Below are positions 1 through 12,500 of a stretch of DNA of 64,000 nucleotides, piece after piece (the first letter of the stretch is position 1; every line of letters starts with the position of its first letter). A program made the translations under genes and the position numbers. The notes under the pieces are model-generated. The model had not been told where the DNA came from. It did no database searches and worked only from the letters and a program-made list of their open reading frames with translations. This stretch comes from CAYFZO01 sp965223735. Lineage in GTDB: Bacteria > Pseudomonadota > Gammaproteobacteria > Poriferisulfidales > Oxydemutatoraceae. The stretch covers positions 1 to 64,000 of the forward strand of contig OZ245010.1 in NCBI GenBank assembly GCA_965223735.1. The letters run 5' to 3'.

Positions 1-1002
1 GTGGATAAGGCCACGCTGAAAGCGGACGAGACGGCGGTTGTCGAGGTGAGCCTGAGCGGGGCGCTGGCGGGCGATGAGGAGGTGTCGGTGTCGGTGTCGG
101 TGACGAGCGGGGATCCGGATGTATTGTCGATCAGGTTGCCGGAGATAACGGTGTTGGACAGCGGGAAGTCAACGCTGGCGGTGACGGTGGTGGCGCGCGA
201 GGTGTCGGCGCCGACGCCGGTCACGTTGACGGCGGAGGCGATACGGACGACGGAGTTGAGCGTGCTGTCGGGTGAGACGATGGTGACGGTGGAGCCGGTG
301 GAGCCGGTGGAGCCGGTGGAGCCGGTGGATGTGACGGTGGAGTTGGCGGCGGGATCATTGCAGTTGATGCGTGGCGCGGTGGCGACGGTGGATGTGGCAT
401 TGAGTTCGACGTTGCTGGAGGGTCGCAGTGCGACGCTGGCGTTGAGCGTGGCTCAGGGCGACGGCGACGGTCTGATGTTGCCTGAGCCGCGGGCGGTGAT
501 GTCGGCCGACGGGGAGTTGGTGGTGCTGGAGTTGAGCGCGGGTCGTTCGGCGCCGCTGGGCGTGACGATGTTGAGGTTGACGGTGTCGGGCGACGGCATG
601 GCAGGCGAGAGGGTGTTGCTGGCGGTGGAGGTGATGCCGGTGGAGGTGTCGCTGATGCTGTCCGTGGATAAGGCCACGCTGAAAGCGGACGAGACGGCGG
701 TTGTCGAGGTGAGCCTGAGCGGGGCGCTGGCGGGCGATGAGGAGGTGTCGGTGTCGGTGTCGGTGACGAGCGGGGATCCGGATGTATTGTCGATCAGGTT
801 GCCGGAGATAACGGTGTTGGACAGCGGGAAGTCAACGCTGGCGGTGACGGTGGTGGCGCGCGAGGTGTCGGCGCCGACGCCGGTCACGTTGACGGCGGAG
901 GCGACACGGACGACGGAATTGAGCGTGCTGCCGGGTGAGACGATGGTGACGGCGGAGCCGAAGGACGCGACGGTCGAGTTGGTGGTGAATCGTTGCAGTT
1001 GA
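1..1002 (+). CDS. Giant repeat surface-type protein, 5' segment (truncated by window edge, frame ends at a frameshift)
   Basis: This reading frame is open from the first base, so the gene begins upstream of the window. It encodes one and a half copies of the 218-residue double module found throughout the following 13 kb, then leaves the frame. The module copy that should read ...TVELVVESLQL... reads ...TVELVVNRCS and stops at 1002, because a run present as GTGGTGGAATCG at about 10688 is GTGGTGAATCG here (one G missing, near 986). In the next frame the repeat resumes without loss. This is therefore the upstream part of the same gene as 993-13889, split by a single-base deletion that could be real or a sequencing/assembly error. 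No start codon, signal peptide or ribosome site belonging to the true N-terminus is visible. Confidence 0.8.
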   Translation: MDKATLKADETAVVEVSLSGALAGDEEVSVSVSVTSGDPDVLSIRLPEITVLDSGKSTLAVTVVAREVSAPTPVTLTAEAIRTTELSVLSGETMVTVEPVEPVEPVEPVDVTVELAAGSLQLMRGAVATVDVALSSTLLEGRSATLALSVAQGDGDGLMLPEPRAVMSADGELVVLELSAGRSAPLGVTMLRLTVSGDGMAGERVLLAVEVMPVEVSLMLSVDKATLKADETAVVEVSLSGALAGDEEVSVSVSVTSGDPDVLSIRLPEITVLDSGKSTLAVTVVAREVSAPTPVTLTAEATRTTELSVLPGETMVTAEPKDATVELVVNRCS

Positions 1003-4000
1003 GGCGGAATGCTTCGACACAGGTGGTCGTGGAATTGAGTTCGGCGTTGCTGGAGGGTCGCAGCGCGATGTTGACGTTGAGCGTGGATCAGGGCGACGGC
1101 GACGGTCTGATGTTGCCTGGGTCGCGGTTGTTGACGTCGGCTGACGGGATGTCGGTGGCGCTGGCGTTGAGTGCGACACGTGCGGCGATGCTTGGTGTGA
1201 CGACGTTGAGGTTGACGGTGTCGGGCGACGGCATGGCAGGCGAGAGGGTGTTGCTGGCGGTGGAGGTGATGCCGGTGGAGGTGTCGCTGATGCTGTCCGT
1301 GGATAAGGCCACGCTGAAAGCGGACGAGACGGCGGTTGTCGAGGTGAGCCTGAGCGGGGCGCTGGCGGGCGATGAGGAGGTGTCGGTGTCGGTGTCGGTG
1401 ACGAGCGGGGATCCGGATGTATTGTCGATCAGGTTGCCGGAGATAACGGTGTTGGACAGCGGGAAGTCAACGCTGGCGGTGACGGTGGTGGCGCGCGAGG
1501 TGTCGGCGCCGACGCCGGTCACGTTGACGGCGGAGGCGATACGGACGACGGAGTTGAGCGTGCTGTCGGGTGAGACGATGGTGACGGTGGAGCCGGTGGA
1601 GCCGGTGGATGTGACGGTGGAGTTGGCGGCGGGATCATTGCAGTTGATGCGTGGCGCGGAGGCGACGGTGGATGTGGCATTGAGTTCGACGTTGCTGGAG
1701 GGTCGCAGTGCGACGCTGGCGTTGAGCGTGGCTCAGGGCGACGGCGACGGTCTGATGTTGCCTGAGCCGCGGGCGGTGATGTCGGCCGACGGGGAGTTGG
1801 TGGTGCTGGAGTTGAGCGCGGGTCGTTCGGCGCCGCTGGGCGTGACGATGTTGAGGTTGACGGTGTCGGGCGACGGCATGGCAGGCGAGAGGGTGTTGCT
1901 GGCGGTGGAGGTGATACCGGTGGAGGTGTCGCTGATGCTGTCCGTGGATAAGGCCACGCTGAAAGCGGACGAGACGGCGGTTGTCGAGGTGAGCCTGAGC
2001 GGGGCGCTGGCGGGCGATGAGGAGGTGTCGGTGTCGGTGTCGGTGACGAGCGGGGATCCGGATGTATTGTCGATCAGGTTGCCGGAGATAACGGTGTTGG
2101 ACAGCGGGAAGTCAACGCTGGCGGTGACGGTGGTGGCGCGCGAGGTGTCGGCGCCGACGCCGGTCACGTTGACGGCGGAGGCGATACGGACGACGGAGTT
2201 GAGCGTGCTGTCGGGTGAGACGATGGTGACGGTGGAGCCGGTGGAGCCGGTGGAGCCGGTGGATGTGACGGTGGAGTTGGCGGCGGGATCATTGCAGTTG
2301 ATGCGTGGCGCGGTGGCGACGGTGGATGTGGCATTGAGTTCGACGTTGCTGGAGGGTCGCAGTGCGACGCTGGCGTTGAGCGTGGCTCAGGGCGACGGCG
2401 ACGGTCTGATGTTGCCTGAGCCGCGGGCGGTGATGTCGGCCGACGGGGAGTTGGTGGTGCTGGAGTTGAGCGCGGGTCGTTCGGCGCCGCTGGGCGTGAC
2501 GATGTTGAGGTTGACGGTGTCGGGCGACGGCATGGCAGGCGAGAGGGTGTTGCTGGCGGTGGAGGTGATGCCGGTGGAGGTGTCGCTGATGCTGTCCGTG
2601 GATAAGGCCACGCTGAAAGCGGACGAGACGGCGGTTGTCGAGGTGAGCCTGAGCGGGGCGCTGGCGGGCGATGAGGAGGTGTCGGTGTCGGTGTCGGTGA
2701 CGAGCGGGGATCCGGATGTATTGTCGATCAGGTTGCCGGAGATAACGGTGTTGGACAGCGGGAAGTCAACGCTGGCGGTGACGGTGGTGGCGCGCGAGGT
2801 GTCGGCGCCGACGCCGGTCACGTTGACGGCGGAGGCGATACGGACGACGGAGTTGAGCGTGCTGTCGGGTGAGACGATGGTGACGGTGGAGCCGGTGGAG
2901 CCGGTGGAGCCGGTGGATGTGACGGTGGAGTTGGCGGCGGGATCATTGCAGTTGATGCGTGGCGCGGTGGCGACGGTGGATGTGGCATTGAGTTCGACGT
3001 TGCTGGAGGGTCGCAGTGCGACGCTGGCGTTGAGCGTGGCTCAGGGCGACGGCGACGGTCTGATGTTGCCTGAGCCGCGGGCGGTGATGTCGGCCGACGG
3101 GGAGTTGGTGGTGCTGGAGTTGAGCGCGGGTCGTTCGGCGCCGCTGGGCGTGACGATGTTGAGGTTGACGGTGTCGGGCGACGGCATGGCAGGCGAGAGG
3201 GTGTTGCTGGCGGTGGAGGTGATGCCGGTGGAGGTGTCGCTGATGCTGTCCGTGGATAAGGCCACGCTGAAAGCGGACGAGACGGCGGTTGTCGAGGTGA
3301 GCCTGAGCGGGGCGCTGGCGGGCGATGAGGAGGTGTCGGTGTCGGTGACGAGCGGGGATCCGGATGTATTGTCGATCAGGTTGCCGGAGATAACGGTGTT
3401 GGACAGCGGGAAGTCAACGCTGGCGGTGACGGTGGTGGCGCGCGAGGTGTCGGCGCCGACGCCGGTCACGTTGACGGCGGAGGCGATACGGACGACGGAG
3501 TTGAGCGTGCTGTCGGGTGAGACGATGGTGACGGTGGAGCCGGTGGAGCCGGTGGAGCCGGTGGAGCCGGTGGATGTGACGGTGGAGTTGGCGGCGGGAT
3601 CATTGCAGTTGATGCGTGGCGCGGTGGCGACGGTGGATGTGGCATTGAGTTCGACGTTGCTGGAGGGTCGCAGTGCGACGCTGGCGTTGAGCGTGGATCA
3701 GGGCGACGGCGACGGTCTGATGTTGCCTGAGCCGCGGGCGGTGATGTCGGCCGACGGGGAGTTGGTGGTGCTGGAGTTGAGCGCGGGTCGTTCGGCGCCG
3801 CTGGGCGTGACGATGTTGAGGTTGACGGTGTCGGGCGACGGCATGGCAGGCGAGAGGGTGTTGCTGGCGGTGGAGGTGATGCCGGTGGAGGTGTCGCTGA
3901 TGCTGTCCGTGGATAAGGCCACGCTGAAAGCGGACGAGACGGCGGTTGTCGAGGTGAGCCTGAGCGGGGCGCTGGCGGGCGATGAGGAGGTGTCGGTGTC

Positions 4001-7000
4001 GGTGTCGGTGTCGGTGACGAGCGGGGATCCGGATGTATTGTCGATCAGGTTGCCGGAGATAACGGTGTTGGACAGCGGGAAGTCAACGCTGGCGGTGACG
4101 GTGGTGGCGCGCGAGGTGTCGGCGCCGACGCCGGTCACGTTGACGGCGGAGGCGATACGGACGACGGAGTTGAGCGTGCTGTCGGGTGAGACGATGGTGA
4201 CGGTGGAGCCGGTGGAGCCGGTGGAGCCGGTGGATGTGACGGTGGAGTTGGCGGCGGGATCATTGCAGTTGATGCGTGGCGCGGTGGCGACGGTGGATGT
4301 GGCATTGAGTTCGACGTTGCTGGAGGGTCGCAGTGCGACGCTGGCGTTGAGCGTGGCTCAGGGCGACGGCGACGGTCTGATGTTGCCTGAGCCGCGGGCG
4401 GTGATGTCGGCCGACGGGGAGTTGGTGGTGCTGGAGTTGAGCGCGGGTCGTTCGGCGCCGCTGGGCGTGACGATGTTGAGGTTGACGGTGTCGGGCGACG
4501 GCATGGCAGGCGAGAGGGTGTTGCTGGCGGTGGAGGTGATGCCGGTGGAGGTGTCGCTGATGCTGTCCGTGGATAAGGCCACGCTGAAAGCGGACGAGAC
4601 GGCGGTTGTCGAGGTGAGCCTGAGCGGGGCGCTGGCGGGCGATGAGGAGGTGTCGGTGTCGGTGACGAGCGGGGATCCGGATGTATTGTCGATCAGGTTG
4701 CCGGAGATAACGGTGTTGGACAGCGGGAAGTCAACGCTGGCGGTGACGGTGGTGGCGCGCGAGGTGTCGGCGCCGACGCCGGTCACGTTGACGGCGGAGG
4801 CGATACGGACGACGGAGTTGAGCGTGCTGTCGGGTGAGACGATGGTGACGGTGGAGCCGGTGGAGCCGGTGGAGCCGGTGGCTGTGACGGTGGAGTTGGC
4901 GGCGGGATCATTGCAGTTGATGCGTGGCGCGGAGGCGACGGTGGATGTGGCATTGAGTTCGACGTTGACGGCGGGCCGCAGTGCGACGCTGGCGTTGAGC
5001 GTGGCTGAAGGCGATGGTGAAGAGCTAGGGCTGGTGCTGCCTTCGCAGGCGGTGATACCGGTCGACGGGGAGTTGGTGGCGCTGGCGTTGAGCGTGGGTC
5101 GTTCGGCGCCGCTGGGCGTGACGATGTTGAGGTTGACGGTGTCGGGCGACGGCATTGCAGGCGACAGGGTGTTGCTGGCGGTGGAGGTGATCCCGGTGGA
5201 GGTGTCGCTGGTGCTGTCCGTGGATAAGGTCACGTTGAAAGCGGACGAGACGGCGGTTGTCGAGGTGAGCCTGAGCGGGGCGCTGGCGGGCGATGAGGAG
5301 GTGTCGGTGTCGGTGACGAGCGGGGATCCGGATGTATTGTCGATCGAGTTGCCGGAGATAACGGTGTTGGACAGCGGGAAGTCAACGCTGGAGGTGACGG
5401 TGGCGGCGCGCGAGGTGGCGTCGTCGGTGCCGGTGACATTGACGGGGCAGGCGACGAAGACGACGGAGTTGAGCGTGTTGGGCGGAGAGACGGTGGTGAC
5501 GGTGGAGCCGGTGGATGTGACGGTGGAGTTGGCGGCGGGATCATTGCAGTTGATGCGTGGCGCGGAGGCGACGGTGGATGTGGCATTGAGTTCGACGTTG
5601 CTGGAGGGTCGCAGTGCGACGCTGGCGTTGAGCGTGGCTCAGGGCGACGGCGACGGTCTGATGTTGCCTGAGCCGCGGGCGGTGATGTCGGCCGACGGGG
5701 AGTTGGTGGTGCTGGAGTTGAGCGCGGGTCGTTCGGCGCCGCTGGGCGTGACGATGTTGAGGTTGACGGTGTCGGGCGACGGCATGGCAGGCGAGAGGGT
5801 GTTGCTGGCGGTGGAGGTGATGCCGGTGGAGGTGTCGCTGATGCTGTCCGTGGATAAGGCCACGCTGAAAGCGGACGAGACGGCGGTTGTCGAGGTGAGC
5901 CTGAGCGGGGCGCTGGCGGGCGATGAGGAGGTGTCGGTGTCGGTGTCGGTGTCGGTGACGAGCGGGGATCCGGATGTATTGTCGATCAGGTTGCCGGAGA
6001 TAACGGTGTTGGACAGCGGGAAGTCAACGCTGGCGGTGACGGTGGTGGCGCGCGAGGTGTCGGCGCCGACGCCGGTCACGTTGACGGCGGAGGCGATACG
6101 GACGACGGAGTTGAGCGTGCTGTCGGGTGAGACGATGGTGACGGTGGAGCCGGTGGAGCCGGTGGAGCCGGTGGATGTGACGGTGGAGTTGGCGGCGGGA
6201 TCATTGCAGTTGATGCGTGGCGCGGTGGCGACGGTGGATGTGGCATTGAGTTCGACGTTGCTGGAGGGTCGCAGTGCGACGCTGGCGTTGAGCGTGGCTC
6301 AGGGCGACGGCGACGGTCTGATGTTGCCTGAGCCGCGGGCGGTGATGTCGGCCGACGGGGAGTTGGTGGTGCTGGAGTTGAGCGCGGGTCGTTCGGCGCC
6401 GCTGGGCGTGACGATGTTGAGGTTGACGGTGTCGGGCGACGGCATGGCAGGCGAGAGGGTGTTGCTGGCGGTGGAGGTGATACCGGTGGAGGTGTCGCTG
6501 ATGCTGTCCGTGGATAAGGCCACGCTGAAAGCGGACGAGACGGCGGTTGTCGAGGTGAGCCTGAGCGGGGCGCTGGCGGGCGATGAGGAGGTGTCGGTGT
6601 CGGTGACGAGCGGGGATCCGGATGTATTGTCGATCAGGTTGCCGGAGATAACGGTGTTGGACAGCGGGAAGTCAACGCTGGCGGTGACGGTGGTGGCGCG
6701 CGAGGTGTCGGCGCCGACGCCGGTCACGTTGACGGCGGAGGCGATACGGACGACGGAGTTGAGCGTGCTGTCGGGTGAGACGATGGTGACGGTGGAGCCG
6801 GTGGAGCCGGTGGATGTGACGGTGGATGTGACGGTGGAGTTGGCGGCGGGATCATTGCAGTTGATGCGTGGCGCGGTGGCGACGGTGGATGTGGCATTGA
6901 GTTCGACGTTGCTGGAGGGTCGCAGTGCGACGCTGGCGTTGAGCGTGGCTCAGGGCGACGGCGACGGTCTGATGTTGCCTGAGCCGCGGGCGGTGATGTC

Positions 7001-9500
7001 GGCCGACGGGGAGTTGGTGGTGCTGGAGTTGAGCGCGGGTCGTTCGGCGCCGCTGGGCGTGACGATGTTGAGGTTGACGGTGTCGGGCGACGGCATGGCA
7101 GGCGAGAGGGTGTTGCTGGCGGTGGAGGTGATGCCGGTGGAGGTGTCGCTGATGCTGTCCGTGGATAAGGCCACGCTGAAAGCGGACGAGACGGCGGTTG
7201 TCGAGGTGAGCCTGAGCGGGGCGCTGGCGGGCGATGAGGAGGTGTCGGTGTCGGTGTCGGTGACGAGCGGGGATCCGGATGTATTGTCGATCAGGTTGCC
7301 GGAGATAACGGTGTTGGACAGCGGGAAGTCAACGCTGGCGGTGACGGTGGTGGCGCGCGAGGTGTCGGCGCCGACGCCGGTCACGTTGACGGCGGAGGCG
7401 ATACGGACGACGGAGTTGAGCGTGCTGTCGGGTGAGACGATGGTGACGGTGGAGCCGGTGGAGCCGGTGGAGCCGGTGGATGTGACGGTGGAGTTGGCGG
7501 CGGGATCATTGCAGTTGATGCGTGGCGCGGTGGCGACGGTGGATGTGGCATTGAGTTCGACGTTGCTGGAGGGTCGCAGTGCGACGCTGGCGTTGAGCGT
7601 GGCTCAGGGCGACGGCGACGGTCTGATGTTGCCTGAGCCGCGGGCGGTGATGTCGGCCGACGGGGAGTTGGTGGTGCTGGAGTTGAGCGCGGGTCGTTCG
7701 GCGCCGCTGGGCGTGACGATGTTGAGGTTGACGGTGTCGGGCGACGGCATGGCAGGCGAGAGGGTGTTGCTGGCGGTGGAGGTGATGCCGGTGGAGGTGT
7801 CGCTGATGCTGTCCGTGGATAAGGCCACGCTGAAAGCGGACGAGACGGCGGTTGTCGAGGTGAGCCTGAGCGGGGCGCTGGCGGGCGATGAGGAGGTGTC
7901 GGTGTCGGTGTCGGTGACGAGCGGGGATCCGGATGTATTGTCGATCAGGTTGCCGGAGATAACGGTGTTGGACAGCGGGAAGTCAACGCTGGCGGTGACG
8001 GTGGTGGCGCGCGAGGTGTCGGCGCCGACGCCGGTCACGTTGACGGCGGAGGCGATACGGACGACGGAGTTGAGCGTGCTGTCGGGTGAGACGATGGTGA
8101 CGGTGGAGCCGGTGGAGCCGGTGGATGTGACGGTGGAGTTGGCGGCGGGATCATTGCAGTTGATGCGTGGCGCGGTGGCGACGGTGGATGTGGCATTGAG
8201 TTCGACGTTGCTGGAGGGTCGCAGTGCGACGCTGGCGTTGAGCGTGGCTCAGGGCGACGGCGACGGTCTGATGTTGCCTGAGCCGCGGGCGGTGATGTCG
8301 GCCGACGGGGAGTTGGTGGTGCTGGAGTTGAGCGCGGGTCGTTCGGCGCCGCTGGGCGTGACGATGTTGAGGTTGACGGTGTCGGGCGACGGCATGGCAG
8401 GCGAGAGGGTGTTGCTGGCGGTGGAGGTGATGCCGGTGGAGGTGTCGCTGATGCTGTCCGTGGATAAGGCCACGCTGAAAGCGGACGAGACGGCGGTTGT
8501 CGAGGTGAGCCTGAGCGGGGCGCTGGCGGGCGATGAGGAGGTGTCGGTGTCGGTGTCGGTGACGAGCGGGGATCCGGATGTATTGTCGATCAGGTTGCCG
8601 GAGATAACGGTGTTGGACAGCGGGAAGTCAACGCTGGCGGTGACGGTGGTGGCGCGCGAGGTGTCGGCGCCGACGCCGGTCACGTTGACGGCGGAGGCGA
8701 TACGGACGACGGAGTTGAGCGTGCTGTCGGGTGAGACGATGGTGACGGTGGAGCCGGTGGAGCCGGTGGATGTGACGGTGGAGTTGGCGGCGGGATCATT
8801 GCAGTTGATGCGTGGCGCGGTGGCGACGGTGGATGTGGCATTGAGTTCGACGTTGCTGGAGGGTCGCAGTGCGACGCTGGCGTTGAGCGTGGCTCAGGGC
8901 GACGGCGACGGTCTGATGTTGCCTGAGCCGCGGGCGGTGATGTCGGCCGACGGGGAGTTGGTGGTGCTGGAGTTGAGCGCGGGTCGTTCGGCGCCGCTGG
9001 GCGTGACGATGTTGAGGTTGACGGTGTCGGGCGACGGCATGGCAGGCGAGAGGGTGTTGCTGGCGGTGGAGGTGATACCGGTGGAGGTGTCGCTGATGCT
9101 GTCCGTGGATAAGGCCACGCTGAAAGCGGACGAGACGGCGGTTGTCGAGGTGAGCCTGAGCGGGGCGCTGGCGGGCGATGAGGAGGTGTCGGTGTCGGTG
9201 TCGGTGACGAGCGGGGATCCGGATGTATTGTCGATCAGGTTGCCGGAGATAACGGTGTTGGACAGCGGGAAGTCAACGCTGGCGGTGACGGTGGTGGCGC
9301 GCGAGGTGTCGGCGCCGACGCCGGTCACGTTGACGGCGGAGGCGATACGGACGACGGAGTTGAGCGTGCTGTCGGGTGAGACGATGGTGACGGTGGAGCC
9401 GGTGGAGCCGGTGGAGCCGGTGGATGTGACGGTGGAGTTGGCGGCGGGATCATTGCAGTTGATGCGTGGCGCGGTGGCGACGGTGGATGTGGCATTGAGT
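1..9500 (+). repeat. Tandem array of 15 near-identical ~654-bp coding repeats
   Basis: The sequence beginning GTGGATAAG recurs at 1, 664, 1299, 1944, 2598, 3252, 3909, 4569, 5220, 5850, 6510, 7161, 7815, 8460 and 9105. The intervals are 663, 635, 645, 654, 654, 657, 660, 651, 630, 660, 651, 654, 645 and 645 bp. Every interval is a multiple of three except 664 to 1299, which contains the frameshift. Length differences come from two inner repeats: a 9-bp unit GAGCCGGTG (Glu-Pro-Val) present 1-4 times in the linker, and a 6-bp TCGGTG (Ser-Val) unit present 2-4 times. One linker (near 6810-6834) instead duplicates a 12-bp Asp-Val-Thr-Val segment. The copy at about 4960-5520 has diverged most within this array. 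Confidence 0.95.
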
Positions 9501-12500
9501 TCGACGTTGACGGCGGGCCGCAGTGCGACGTTGACGTTGCAGGGCGACGGCGACGGTCTGATGTTGCCTGAGCCGCGGGTGCTGGTGCCGGCTGACGGGA
9601 TGTCGGTGGCGCTGGCGTTGAGTGCGCCACGTGCGGCGATGCTTGGTGTGACAACGTTGAGGTTGACGGTGTCTGGCGATGGTATTGCAGGCGAGAGGGC
9701 GTTGCTGGCGGTGGAAGTGATTCCGTTCGAGGTGTCGCTGAGGTTGCCCGAGGTCGCGCTCAGAGAAGGCGAGACGAAGGTCGTGTTGGTGAGCTTGAGT
9801 GACGCGTTGGTGGGTGAGGAGTCGGTGTCGGTGTCGGTGACGAGCGGGGATCCGGATGTATTGTCGATCGAGTTGCCGGAGATAACGGTGTTGGACAGCG
9901 GGAAGTCAACGCTGGAGGTGACGGTGGTGGCGCGCGAGGTGTCGGTGCCGGAGAGGGTGATGTTGCGTGCGGAGGCGACGAAGACGACGGAGTTGAGCGT
10001 GTTGCCCGGCGAGGCGACGGCGACGGTGGGACCGTCGGTCGAGGTGATTTCGGCCGTATCGGGCACGTTGCAGTTGATGCGCGGCGCCTCGACGCAGGTG
10101 GTCGTGGAACTGAGCTCGGCGTTGCTGGGAGGCGGTGGTACGACGCTGACGTTGAGCGTCGTTGAAGGTGGTGAAGGGTTATCGGGATTGCCCGTGGAGC
10201 AGGAGCTGGCGTCTGGCGAGACCCGGGTGGAGTTGGCGTTGAGCGCGAATCGTTCGGCGCCGCTGGGTGTATCAACGCTGAGATTGACGGTGGAGAGTGA
10301 AGGCGTGGAAACCGAAGAAGTGTCGTTGACGGTGGAAGTGATCCCGTTCGAGGTGTCGCTGGTGTTGTCTGCGGACAGGGAGGCGCTGAAGCCGGATGAG
10401 ACCGCGGTTGTGACGGTGAGCTTGAGCGCCCGGCTGATAGACGGGGAGTCGGTGCTGGTGACGGTGTCGAGCGGGGATTCGAATGCGCTGTCGGTGGAGG
10501 TGCCGGCGTCGTCGGTGTTGAGCAGCGCAACGTCGACAGTGGAGGTGACGGTGCGTGGTCTGGATGTATCGACACCGACGCCGGTCACGTTGACGGCGGA
10601 GGCGACACGGACGACGGAATTGAGCGTGCTGCCGGGTGAGACGATGGTGACGGCGGAGCCGAAGGACGCGACGGTCGAGTTGGTGGTGGAATCGTTGCAG
10701 TTGAGGCGGAATGCTTCGACACAGGTGGTCGTGGAATTGAGTTCGGCGTTGCTGGAGGGTCGCAGCGCGATGTTGACGTTGAGCGTGGATCAGGGCGACG
10801 GCGACGGTCTGATGTTGCCTGGGTCGCGGTTGTTGACGTCGGCTGACGGGATGTCGGTGGCGCTGGCGTTGAGTGCGACACGTGCGGCGATGCTTGGTGT
10901 GACGACGTTGAGGTTGACGGTGTCGGGCGATGGTATTGCAGGCGAGAGGGCGTTGCTGGCGGTGGAGGTGATACCGGCGGAGGTGTCGCTGGCGCTGTCT
11001 GCGGACAGGGCGGCGCTGAAGCCGGATGAGACCGCGGTTGTGACGGTGAGCTTGAGCGACCCGCTGATAGACGGGGAGTCGGTGCTGGTGACGGTGACGA
11101 GCGGGGATCCGGGTGCGTTGTCAGTGGAGGCGCCGGCGTCGTCGGTGTTGAGCAGCGCGACGCCGGCAATGGAGGTGACGGTGCGTGGTCTGGATGTATC
11201 GACGCCGACGCCGGTCACGTTGACGGCGGAGGCAACGCGGACGACGGAATTGAGCGTGCTGTCGGGTGAGACGATGGTGACGGCGGAGCCGAAGGACGCG
11301 ACGGTGGAGTTGGCGGCGGAATCGTTGCAATTGAGGCGCGGCACTTCATCGCAAGTGGTCGTGGAATTGAGTTCGGCGTTGCTGGAGGGTCGCAGCGCGA
11401 CGTTGACGTTGAGCGTGGATCAGGGCGACGGCGACGGTCTGATGTTGCCTGGGTCGCGGTTGTTGACGTCGGCTGACGGGATGTCGGTGGCGCTGATGTT
11501 GAGCGCGACACGTTCGGCGGCGCTGGGTGTGACGACGTTGAGATTGACGGTGTCGGGTGATGGTATTGCAGGTGAAAGGACGTTGCTGGCGGTGGAAGTG
11601 ATCCCGCTCGAGATGTCGTTGGTGTTGTCTGCGGACGAGGCGGCGCTGAAACCGGATGAGACCGCGGTTGTGACGGTGAGCTTGAGCGACATGCTGATAG
11701 ACAGAGAGTCGGCGCTGGTGACGGTGTCGAGCGGGAATCCGGGTGCGTTGTCAGTGGAGGCGCCGGCGTCGTCAGTGTTGAGCAGTGCAATGTCGACAAT
11801 GAAGGTGACGGTGCGTGGTCTGGATGTATCGACGCCGACGCCGGTCACGTTGACGGCGGAGGCGACGCGGACGACGGAATTGAGCGTGCTGCCGGGTGAG
11901 ACGATGGTGACGGCGGAGCCGAAGGACGCGACGGTGGAGTTAGCGGTGGGATCGTTGCAGTTGAGGCGGAATGCTTCGACACAGGTGGTCGTGGAATTGA
12001 GTTCGGCGTTGCTGGAGGGTCGCAGCGCGACGTTGACGTTGAGCGTGGATCAGGGCGACGGCGACGGTCTGATGTTGCCTGGGTCGCGGTTGTTGACGTC
12101 GGCTGACGGGATGTCGGTGGCGCTGGCGTTGAGTGCGACACGTGCGGCGATGCTTGGTGTGACGACGTTGAGGTTGACGGTGTCTGGCGACGGCATTGCA
12201 GGCGACAGGGCGTTGCTGGCGGTGGAGGTGATACCGGCGGAGGTGTCGCTGGCGTTGTCCGAGGTCGCGCTCCGAGAAGGCGAGACGAAGGTCGTGTTGG
12301 TGAGCTTGAGCGACGCGTTGGTGGGTGAGGAGTCGGTGTCGGTGTCGGTGACGAGCGTGAACCCGGGTGTGCTGGAGGTGGTGTCGCTGACGGTGCCGGC
12401 GGTGTTGAACAGCGAGATGTCAACGCTGGGTGTTACAGTACGCGCGCTGGAGGTGTCGGCGCCAGTGAGGGTGAGGTTGCGCGCGGAGGTGACGACGATG

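Noticed and set aside
1..9500. CRISPR array
   Set aside because: Repeats are long (about 654 bp), coding and head-to-tail without unique spacers; no cas genes are present.
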